A stretch of 10,507 nucleotides of DNA from B1SED10-16 sp046498365 (GTDB taxonomy: Bacteria; Desulfobacterota; Desulfobacteria; Desulfobacterales; Desulfosalsimonadaceae). The notes below the pieces were generated by a model. The model saw nothing but the letters and a program-made list of their open reading frames with translations, did not search any database and was not told where the DNA came from. The stretch covers positions 1-10,507 of the forward strand of contig JAWOAV010000017.1 of NCBI GenBank assembly GCA_046498365.1, in the 5' to 3' direction. Positions 1 through 5,362 of the stretch are shown here, in pieces (the first letter of the stretch is position 1; every line of letters begins with the position of its first letter). The position numbers and the translations under genes were made by a program.

Positions 1-90
1 TAAGTACTCTGCATTCTTCGAAATCACGCAAGCCTTGATCTTGAACTTTTTACGGCGCCATCTGAAAATCGACTTTTTACAAGTGCATCA
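1..90 (+). repeat. Right end of a dispersed intergenic repeat, cut by the window edge
   Basis: This stretch resembles the right half of the repeat at 8661-8812. The 16 bases CCTTGATCTTGAACTT at 33-48 recur exactly at 8758-8773. GCATTCTTCGAAA before it matches GCAATTCTTCAAAA at 8734-8747, and both copies end in a CTTTTTAC / CCTTTTAC motif (73-80 here). The outer edge, CTTTTTACAAGTGCATCA (73-90), also resembles the edge of the copy at 4357-4373 (TTTTTACGAGTTCATCA). The last three bases are the complement of the ispG stop codon, so the repeat abuts the gene directly. The left half lies outside the window. Being a repeat is seen in the sequence; its mobility is inferred. Confidence 0.6.
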
Positions 91-1170
91 CGTTTGTTTG
101 ATATCGTTTTCAATTTCCGCAACCGCAGCGAGCAGTTCTTCCACCAGCCGGTTTTGCGGAAATTTTTTCACAACTTTTCCCTTTTTGAACAAAATCCCCG
201 TATCCCGGCCGCCGGCAATCCCCACATCGGCTTCTCTGGCCTCCCCGGGACCGTTTACCACGCAGCCCATGATTGCCACTTTTACCGGCAGGGTCATTGT
301 CATAAGCGCTTTTTCCACTTCCTCGGCGATTGAAAATAAATCAATTTCGCATCTTCCGCAAGTGGGGCAGGAAATTATTTCCGGCCCCCGCTTCCGAATC
401 CCCAGGGACCGCAATATTTCATATCCCACGCGGACTTCCTCGACAGGGTCCCGGGTCAAAGAGACCCGTATGGTATCGCCGATTCCGTCTAAAAGGAGGG
501 TTCCGATTCCCACGGAGGATTTCACAATGCCGGCATACAACCCCCCCGCTTCCGTGACGCCCACGTGGAGCGGCGCATCCGATTGTGCGGAAAACAGGCG
601 ATAGGCTTCTATTGTCTTGAGCACATCCGACGACTTGATCGACACCTTGACCTGCTCGAAACCGAGGGAACCCAGAAAGTCGACGTGGTTGACCGCGCTT
701 TCCACAAGGGCCCCGGGGGCGGGGCCGGCGTATTTTTCCAGGAGATTTTTTTCCACCGAGCCGGAATTGACGCCGATACGGATGGATACGTCGTGGTCGC
801 GGGCGGCGTCGACGATGGCGCGTATGGGCTTTTTCCCGCCGATATTGCCCGGATTGATGCGAATCGCATCGGCGCCCGCTTCAATGGCGGAAATGGCAAG
901 CTTGAAGTCAAAATGAATATCGGCAATAAGGGGTATGGAAATGTTTTCTTTTATCCGGCGGATGGCCGAAGCGGACAAACTGTCCGGTACGGCTGCCCGG
1001 ACAATCTCGCAGCCGGCGGCTTCAAGGCGTTGTATCTGGGAGACGGTGGAAGTGATATCTGCGGTGAAGGTATTGGTCATGGATTGAACACTGACAGGCG
1101 CCCCAGCACCTATGGCCACATTGCCGACCCGGATTTGCCGGGACTTCCTGCGTGTTATTTCAATGGACAT
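88..1170 (-). CDS. ispG: 4-hydroxy-3-methylbut-2-enyl diphosphate synthase (flavodoxin/ferredoxin), MEP pathway
   Basis: A 360-residue cytosolic [4Fe-4S] enzyme. It reductively opens methylerythritol cyclodiphosphate to HMBPP, the penultimate step of isoprenoid precursor synthesis. The length matches the short bacterial IspG form. The N-terminal TIM-barrel part carries the family stretches GAPVSVQSMTNT (about 23-34), ADIHFD (83-88) and RINPGNIG (104-111). The C-terminal part holds the cluster cysteines in CPTCGRC (C268, C271) and MGCVVNGPGEA (C303), followed by the conserved Glu310. The ATG at 1170 gives the usual family N terminus, but no strong Shine-Dalgarno is visible before it. It is divergent from the small plus-strand gene at 1359. 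Its TGA stop falls on the outer edge of a dispersed repeat. I see no damage and consider the gene intact and the assignment secure. Confidence 0.97.
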   Translation of the reverse strand: MSIEITRRKSRQIRVGNVAIGAGAPVSVQSMTNTFTADITSTVSQIQRLEAAGCEIVRAAVPDSLSASAIRRIKENISIPLIADIHFDFKLAISAIEAGADAIRINPGNIGGKKPIRAIVDAARDHDVSIRIGVNSGSVEKNLLEKYAGPAPGALVESAVNHVDFLGSLGFEQVKVSIKSSDVLKTIEAYRLFSAQSDAPLHVGVTEAGGLYAGIVKSSVGIGTLLLDGIGDTIRVSLTRDPVEEVRVGYEILRSLGIRKRGPEIISCPTCGRCEIDLFSIAEEVEKALMTMTLPVKVAIMGCVVNGPGEAREADVGIAGGRDTGILFKKGKVVKKFPQNRLVEELLAAVAEIENDIKQT

Positions 1171-1194
1171 TTTTCTGCATACTTGAAATACGGG

Positions 1195-1222
1195 TTGACA
1201 GGCGCATGATTTGGTTTAAAAC
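1195..1222 (+). promoter_or_regulatory. Candidate sigma-70-type promoter for the plus-strand gene at 1359
   Basis: A consensus -35 hexamer TTGACA (1195-1200) is followed after 16 bases by TAAAAC (1217-1222), a fair -10. It lies in the divergent spacer between ispG and the plus-strand gene. Use of it would give a leader of roughly 130 bases containing the palindrome CGGCAAGTTGCCG (1284-1296). The call rests on the match alone. Confidence 0.35.
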
Positions 1223-1345
1223 TTCGTTAATATCCGATTTTTAACAGACCCCGGGGGGGAGTTCAAGGGAAATAAGTGGCCGACGGCAAGTTGCCGGTTG
1301 TCAGGGCAAAACGGCAGGCACCCCGTGCATCAGTCAACAATGGAA

Positions 1346-1350
1346 GGAGG
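1346..1350 (+). promoter_or_regulatory. Shine-Dalgarno GGAGG deciding a GTG start
   Basis: GGAGG sits 8 bases before GTG at 1359. The next in-frame ATG (1383) has no such signal, so the GTG start is preferred for the duplicated CQLG protein. Confidence 0.75.
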
Positions 1351-1358
1351 GTGAAAAA

Positions 1359-1766
1359 GTGGTTACAGATGATCGGCAGAACATGGATGAGGGGAAAATC
1401 CGGGAAATCGTTGCAAACCACGCACAAAGCGGGGAGCTTGCCTGCAAACAGGCCTTTGCGGCTGCGAAAACGCTTGGGACAAATCCCTCGGTCATCGGTC
1501 AATATGCAGACGAGATGGGGCTGAGACTGGTTGCATGCCAGCTCGGCCTGTTCGGATACCGGCCGGAAAAAAAGATCGTAGCGCCGGTTCATCCCGTAAA
1601 CATGCATCTTGCTGCGGCAATCGAGAAACACCTCTTGGGCGGAAAGCTTCCGTGCAGCGCTGCTTTTGAGATCGCCGAAAAAATGAGCCTGAAAAAAATG
1701 GATGTCAGCGGTGCCTGCGAAGCCATGGATATTAAAATCAAGCCATGCCAGCTGGGGGCTTTTTGA
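1359..1766 (+). CDS. Small protein with two tandem Cys-x30-CQLG(L/A)F modules, function unknown
   Basis: A 135-residue protein built from an internal duplication. Module A (about residues 13-66) has Cys29 in GELACKQAF and Cys60 in ACQLGLFG. Module B (about 84-135) has Cys99 in GKLPCSAAF and Cys130 in PCQLGAF, and the protein ends there. The distance between the two cysteines is 31 residues in both modules. Each has the pattern G-(E/K)-L-x-C-x-x-AF-x-(I/A)-A, then a predicted short helical pair, then a (L/I)(R/K)(L/I) strand before CQLG. The look is of a small helix-turn-helix-like fold with a cysteine pair, but that is inference. There is no signal peptide or membrane segment. The GTG start is set by a strong GGAGG. 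It is the only plus-strand gene here, so it is probably transcribed alone and converges on the hydrolase gene. I have seen similar CQLG motifs in anaerobe proteins but cannot name a function. Metal binding or a redox-sensing role would be guesses. Confidence 0.8.
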   Translation: MVTDDRQNMDEGKIREIVANHAQSGELACKQAFAAAKTLGTNPSVIGQYADEMGLRLVACQLGLFGYRPEKKIVAPVHPVNMHLAAAIEKHLLGGKLPCSAAFEIAEKMSLKKMDVSGACEAMDIKIKPCQLGAF

Positions 1767-1810
1767 TACCGCCTTGCATTGCGGTAAAAATCCGGTGGTC
1801 TGTTACACGA

Positions 1811-1861
1811 CAATGCCAACAATTCCGGCATTGTACGGGCACGGCGCTGCCGTGCCCGTAC
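1811..1861. repeat. Two adjacent strong hairpins, REP-like, between convergent genes
   Basis: CAATGCC (1811-1817) pairs with GGCATTG (1827-1833). GTACGGGCACGGC (1833-1845) pairs perfectly over 13 bp with 1849-1861 around the three-base loop GCT. The GGGCACGGC-GCCGTGCCC core resembles widespread dispersed palindromic units. It lies between the 3' ends of the plus-strand CQLG gene (1766) and the minus-strand hydrolase (1910). It could therefore stop transcription from both sides, although there is no T run on either side as in a standard intrinsic terminator. A smaller hairpin TACCGC/GCGGTA (1767-1786) directly follows the plus-strand stop codon, and ATTGC-AAA-GCAAT (1890-1902) lies just past the hydrolase stop. 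Confidence 0.65.
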
Positions 1862-1909
1862 TGCAAGGGCAAAAGCGTGTCCCCGGAGAATTGCAAAGCA
1901 ATCCCCCTT

Positions 1910-2530
1910 TTACCGGAAAAACGGGTTGGTCCGTTTTTCCTGGCCGATGGTCGTTGCGGGGCCATGCCCCGTAAGCACCTTTACCTCATCGGGCATGACA
2001 AACAGCTTGTTTTTTACGCTGGAAATCAGGGTGTTGAAGTCCCCGCCCGGAAAATCCGTTCTTCCAATGGATCCTGCAAAAAGGGTGTCTCCGACAAATA
2101 CCACACCGTCGGAAAAAAACGAAACACCCCCCAGCGAATGTCCGGGGGTATGCATCACTTCCAGTGTGATATTGCCGAAAGTGATTTTGTCCCCGTCATT
2201 TATCAGCAAATCCGGCGGGGGTGAATTCTCCGCGGCCATCCCGAATGACGCTGCAGCGACGTTGATCATATCGAGCATTTCCGCATCGTCGGGATGAATG
2301 GCGATTTTCGCGCCGGTGGCTTCCTTCAACCGTTTGTTCGCGCCCACGTGATCGAAATGACCGTGCGTGTTCAGGATGTATTTTACGTTGAGTTTGTCTT
2401 CAGCCAGGCTCATCAGTATGCGGTCGGCTTCGTCTCCGGGGTCTATCACCGCCGCATGCCTTGTTTCCTCGCACCCAACGATATAGCAGTTGGCCATTAT
2501 GGGGCCGACCGCCAGTGTCTTTACAATCAT
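1910..2530 (-). CDS. Metallo-beta-lactamase-fold hydrolase, glyoxalase-II-like
   Basis: A 206-residue single-domain MBL-fold hydrolase. The metal ligands are all visible: THGHFDH (55-61; His56, His58, Asp60, His61), His131 in HTPGHS, Asp148 in VGDTLF and His189 in TGHGP. The GDTLFAGSIGRTDFPGGD stretch and short length place it with the small YcbL-like hydroxyacylglutathione-hydrolase relatives. Such proteins hydrolyse thioesters, but the true substrate cannot be read from sequence. The frame is open further upstream to 2596, but ATG 2530 gives the family N terminus (MIVKTLAVGPIMANCY) and has AAAGGAGA just ahead. The longer version would overlap the end of the upstream small gene. Only 16 bases separate it from that gene, suggesting co-transcription with the small protein and the TrpB-like enzyme. 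Confidence 0.92.
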   Translation of the reverse strand: MIVKTLAVGPIMANCYIVGCEETRHAAVIDPGDEADRILMSLAEDKLNVKYILNTHGHFDHVGANKRLKEATGAKIAIHPDDAEMLDMINVAAASFGMAAENSPPPDLLINDGDKITFGNITLEVMHTPGHSLGGVSFFSDGVVFVGDTLFAGSIGRTDFPGGDFNTLISSVKNKLFVMPDEVKVLTGHGPATTIGQEKRTNPFFR

Positions 2531-2536
2531 ATAGGG

Positions 2537-2544
2537 TCTCCTTT
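2537..2544 (-). promoter_or_regulatory. Shine-Dalgarno AAAGGAGA fixing the hydrolase start
   Basis: The complement of 2537-2544 reads AAAGGAGA, 6 bases before ATG 2530. It selects that start over in-frame upstream ATG 2596 and lies within the 16-base gap after the upstream gene's stop. Confidence 0.75.
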
Positions 2545-2546
2545 GG

Positions 2547-2840
2547 TCAGTCGGAACCTTTTCCGGTCCGTTTTTTTGCCGCTTCCACGATTTCAAGGAT
2601 CGATGTTACCTTGGGTTTCGGCTTTTTTTGCGCCAGTCTGCGGTATTGATCCTCCTGCAGGCGGGCCTTCAGGTAGGCTTCGACGTCGAAAATCTCCCAC
2701 CAGCAATCGAAAACTTTCCAGCAGGGCAAATCGTCTTCCCCGCTATCCAGGCAGTACCCGAAAAGGATATCATGCCCCAGACGCGGACAGCGCCGTTTCA
2801 TCTCCATGGGGTCCAGATGCGTGTCGAACCGGTCGGCCAT
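2547..2840 (-). CDS. Small conserved-looking Cys/Trp-rich protein, function unknown
   Basis: A 97-residue soluble protein. The central part has four cysteines: Cys18 in RCPRLGH, Cys30 in GYC, Cys40 in LPCWK and Cys46 in FDCWWEIFD, giving C-x11-C-x9-C-x5-C. The C-terminal third is charged and helical (KARLQEDQYRRLAQKK, then a Lys-rich tail). The four cysteines look like a candidate metal or Fe-S site, and the CW..FDCWW block is distinctive. I have the impression of similar small proteins in other Desulfobacterota but cannot name a family or function. A clear AAGGAGG precedes ATG 2840, which supports real translation. It sits 37 bases after the TrpB-like gene and 16 before the hydrolase, so the three probably form one unit. 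No signal peptide is seen. Confidence 0.8.
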   Translation of the reverse strand: MADRFDTHLDPMEMKRRCPRLGHDILFGYCLDSGEDDLPCWKVFDCWWEIFDVEAYLKARLQEDQYRRLAQKKPKPKVTSILEIVEAAKKRTGKGSD

Positions 2841-2877
2841 GATCCTCCTTCTTACGGGGTAATTTTTTTCCCCGCGT

Positions 2878-4257
2878 TTATCGGCTCTTCAGGCTGCCGG
2901 GCTTCGGATATTCCGCATACACCTTTTCAGAGGCGGCGAGCAAATCGTCGGATAGTTCGATATCTTCCTTCAGGTTGCCGGACAAAAATGCCTCGTATGC
3001 ACTGAGGTCAAGAAGACCGTGGCCGCTCCAGTTGAACAGGATCACTTTTTCTTTCCCTTCTTCTTTTGCCTTGATGGCCTCGTCCACAACGGCGGCAAGG
3101 GCATGGTTCGTCTCGGGCGCCGGAATGATCCCCTCGGTCCTGGCCAGCAGAACGCCTGCTGCATAGGCTTTTCCCTGGGTTACGGACCTCGCCTCGCAGA
3201 TCCCTTCATTGACCAGCTGGCTGACCGTGGGGGCCATGCCGTGGTACCGCAGTCCGCCGGAGTGAATGGGCGGGGGGACGAATGCATGGCCGAGGCTGTA
3301 CATGGGCAGCAGGGGGGTGTATTTCGCCGTGTCGCCGTGGTCGTACACAAAGGGGGCCCGGGTCAGGGTGGGGCAGCCGGCCGGTTCGACCGGGTAAATA
3401 TCGATGTGCCTGCCGTTTATTTTGTCGAGCACGAAGGGGAATGCCAGCCCGGCGAAGTTGCTGCCGCCGCCGGCACAGCCGATGATCACGTCCGGGTATT
3501 CCCCGACTTTTTTCAACTGTTTTTTGGCTTCCAGCCCGATGATGGTCTGGTGCAGCATGACATGGTTGAGCACGCTCCCCAAGGAATAGCGGGTCTGTCC
3601 GGTTTCGTCGCCCACTGCCGCCTCTATGGCTTCACTGATGGCAATGCCCAGCGTTCCGGGCGTGTTCGGGTCTTTTTCCAGGGCTTCTTTTCCGGCTTTT
3701 GTTTCCATGGACGGGCTGGGAACGCAGTTTCCGCCCCAAGCCGCCATCATGGTCTTGCGGTAGGGCTTCTGGTCAAAGCTGATCCGGACCATGAAAACCT
3801 TGCATTCGATCCCGAAGTGGGAGCAGGCAAAGGAAAGGGCGCTACCCCATTGACCGGCCCCGGTTTCGGTGGTCATTTTTTTGATGCCGAAAACCTTGTT
3901 GTAATAGGCCTGGGGCACCGCGGTATTGGGCTTGTGGCTTCCAGGCGGGCTGACGGATTCGTTCTTGAAATAGATTCTTGCCGGCGTGCCGAGCGCTTTT
4001 TCCAGGTTGTAGGCGCGCACCAGGGGGGCGGGGCGCCAGATGCTGAGCACATCGAGGACTTCTTCCGGGATATCGATCCACCGCTGGGTGCTCACCTCCT
4101 GCTCGATTAGGTTCATGGGAAATACCGGCGCGAGCTGCTCCGGGCCGATCGGGTTGCCGTCCGGGCCGAGCGGGGGGTTTATTTTAATATCTGCAAGAAT
4201 ATTATACCATTGCAGGGGCATTTCATCCTGGCTGAGAAGAATCTGTCTTTTTTTCAT
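2878..4257 (-). CDS. TrpB2-type tryptophan synthase beta-like PLP enzyme
   Basis: A 459-residue fold-type II PLP enzyme of the TrpB2 (tryptophan synthase beta-like, COG1350) group. Its extended N terminus (about 1-75) is typical of that group rather than of classical TrpB. The PLP lysine is Lys109 in GSHKPN, the catalytic Glu131 lies in ETGAGQWG, and the phosphate loop is CAGGGSN (261-267). Family chemistry is condensation of L-serine with indole to give tryptophan. TrpB2 enzymes usually lack a dedicated TrpA partner and may salvage free indole. No trpA or other trp gene is in the window. GGAG precedes ATG 4257. It is followed at 37 bases by the small Cys-rich gene. Upstream, a 163-base gap with a repeat separates it from nusB, so it may have its own promoter. 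Which physiological substrate it uses is not shown by the sequence. The symbol trpB2 would fit but is left blank as not standardised. Confidence 0.9.
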   Translation of the reverse strand: MKKRQILLSQDEMPLQWYNILADIKINPPLGPDGNPIGPEQLAPVFPMNLIEQEVSTQRWIDIPEEVLDVLSIWRPAPLVRAYNLEKALGTPARIYFKNESVSPPGSHKPNTAVPQAYYNKVFGIKKMTTETGAGQWGSALSFACSHFGIECKVFMVRISFDQKPYRKTMMAAWGGNCVPSPSMETKAGKEALEKDPNTPGTLGIAISEAIEAAVGDETGQTRYSLGSVLNHVMLHQTIIGLEAKKQLKKVGEYPDVIIGCAGGGSNFAGLAFPFVLDKINGRHIDIYPVEPAGCPTLTRAPFVYDHGDTAKYTPLLPMYSLGHAFVPPPIHSGGLRYHGMAPTVSQLVNEGICEARSVTQGKAYAAGVLLARTEGIIPAPETNHALAAVVDEAIKAKEEGKEKVILFNWSGHGLLDLSAYEAFLSGNLKEDIELSDDLLAASEKVYAEYPKPGSLKSR

Positions 4258-4310
4258 TCGAGGCTCCTTGTGTTTATCGTTCGCTCGTACATCGTTGTTT
4301 TCCGAAAAAG

Positions 4311-4374
4311 CTGCGTATGGACAGGGGCGTAAAAAAATAGGAACGCAGATATTGGATTTTTACGAGTTCATCAA
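4311..4374 (-). repeat. Partial copy (left end) of the dispersed intergenic repeat
   Basis: Read on the minus strand from 4374, this begins TTGATGAACTCGTAAAAA and continues into CCAATATCTGCGTT. It closely matches CGTAAAAAGCCCAACATCTG (8668-8687) and the bases after it in the right-hand copy. CTGCGT (4311-4316) can pair with ACGCAG (4343-4348). A full-length element would run into the TrpB-like gene, and the right-end motif (CCTTGATCTTGAACTT) is absent, so this copy is truncated or a shorter variant. It occupies the 163-base gap between nusB and the TrpB-like gene, in the opposite orientation to the other two copies. Confidence 0.55.
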
Positions 4375-4420
4375 TTTTCAACGTCCTGAAAAAGTGCAGG
4401 CGCAATCCGGATGTATCGTC

Positions 4421-4858
4421 TCAATGCTCTTCTTTGCGGATTTCAATAAAACGCTTGTACAAATTGTCCAAAATGCCGTTTATGAACGGGCCGGATTTCT
4501 CGGTACCGAATTTCTTTGCGATTTCAATGGCTTCGTTAATCGCCACACTGGGTGGAATGTCATCCCTGTATAAGAGTTCATAGGCGGCGATGCGGATGAT
4601 GTTTCGATCCACTCCCGACATCCGGGTAAGCTTCCAGTTGCTTGACGTATCCGAAATACTCCGGTCAATGGCCGCAAAATGTCGAAAGACCCCTTTTACA
4701 AGGTCTTTAAAATAGTCCTGTGAGGCCTGGGGCACTTCGATCATGCGGCCAAGGTTTTCAATTTCTTCATCATCGCAGTCCTTGCCGCATCCGTCAAGCA
4801 TGTCAATGCTGAAAAGTGCCTGAAGCGCCGATTCCCTTGCTTTGCGCCGGATTGTCAT
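4421..4858 (-). CDS. nusB: Transcription antitermination factor NusB
   Basis: A 145-residue all-helical RNA-binding protein that works with NusE (S10) in antitermination of rRNA operons. Length is normal. The N-terminal R-x-x-A-R-E-x-A-L-Q-A-L-F signature is at 5-17. The family core SGVDRNIIRIAAYELLYRDDIPPSVAINEAIEIAKKFGTEKSGPFINGILD spans about 81-131. It is the last gene of the riboflavin block, starting 9 bases after the ribH stop, with only a weak AGAAAA ahead of ATG 4858. Expression probably depends on translational coupling to ribH. The ribH-nusB pairing is a long-conserved bacterial arrangement. Confidence 0.96.
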   Translation of the reverse strand: MTIRRKARESALQALFSIDMLDGCGKDCDDEEIENLGRMIEVPQASQDYFKDLVKGVFRHFAAIDRSISDTSSNWKLTRMSGVDRNIIRIAAYELLYRDDIPPSVAINEAIEIAKKFGTEKSGPFINGILDNLYKRFIEIRKEEH

Positions 4859-4867
4859 ATTTTCTGG

Positions 4868-5338
4868 TTACCGATCCACGAGATCGAACAGGTTGGCCAT
4901 CTCGATTGCCGCGATGGCGGCATCCCAGCCTTTGTTCCCGGCTTTGGTCCCCGCCCTTTCGATGGCCTGTTCGATCGTATCCGTGGTAATCACGCCGAAA
5001 ATAACCGGTAGGCCCGTTTCCATTCCGGCGGCGGCAACGCCCTTGGAAACTTCGGCGCTGACGTAGTCAAAATGGGGCGTGGAACCGCGTATGACGGCAC
5101 CCAGGCAAATGACCGCGTCGTATTTGCCCTTTTCGGCAAGCTTTTTGGCCACCAGCGGAATTTCAAAAGCGCCGGGGACCTTTACAACCGCGATCTCCTT
5201 TTCTGCGCCGCCGCTCCGGACAATTGCGTCAATGGCGCCGGAAAGCAGCTTTTCGGAAATAAAATCGTTAAACCGGCTCACCACGATGGCAAACCGTTTC
5301 CCGCCGGCATTCAAACTGGCTTCAATTAATTCAGGCAT
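4868..5338 (-). CDS. ribH: 6,7-dimethyl-8-ribityllumazine synthase
   Basis: A 156-residue subunit of lumazine synthase. It condenses 3,4-dihydroxy-2-butanone 4-phosphate with 5-amino-6-ribitylaminouracil, the step before riboflavin synthase. Visible family motifs are SRFN (21-24), VPGAFEIP (54-61), GAVIRGSTPHFDYV (80-93; His89 is the catalytic histidine position) and GVITTDTIEQAIERAGTKAGNKGWDAA near the C terminus. The length is typical of capsid-forming members. AAGGA lies close before ATG 5338. It follows ribBA by 24 bases and precedes nusB by 9, so it is embedded in one operon. No anomalies were seen. Confidence 0.97.
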   Translation of the reverse strand: MPELIEASLNAGGKRFAIVVSRFNDFISEKLLSGAIDAIVRSGGAEKEIAVVKVPGAFEIPLVAKKLAEKGKYDAVICLGAVIRGSTPHFDYVSAEVSKGVAAAGMETGLPVIFGVITTDTIEQAIERAGTKAGNKGWDAAIAAIEMANLFDLVDR

Positions 5339-5362
5339 GGGAGTTCCTTTTTGTTTTACCTT

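Noticed and set aside
2531..2596. N-terminal extension of the MBL hydrolase to ATG 2596
   Set aside because: It would overlap the upstream small gene, adds a non-family charged leader, and lacks the Shine-Dalgarno that ATG 2530 has.
3019..4110. Long plus-strand open frame opposite the TrpB-like gene
   Set aside because: It is antisense to a gene with complete family motifs, has no ribosome binding site and reads as a compositional shadow. The same holds for long plus-strand frames opposite ispG, ribBA and ribE/ribD.
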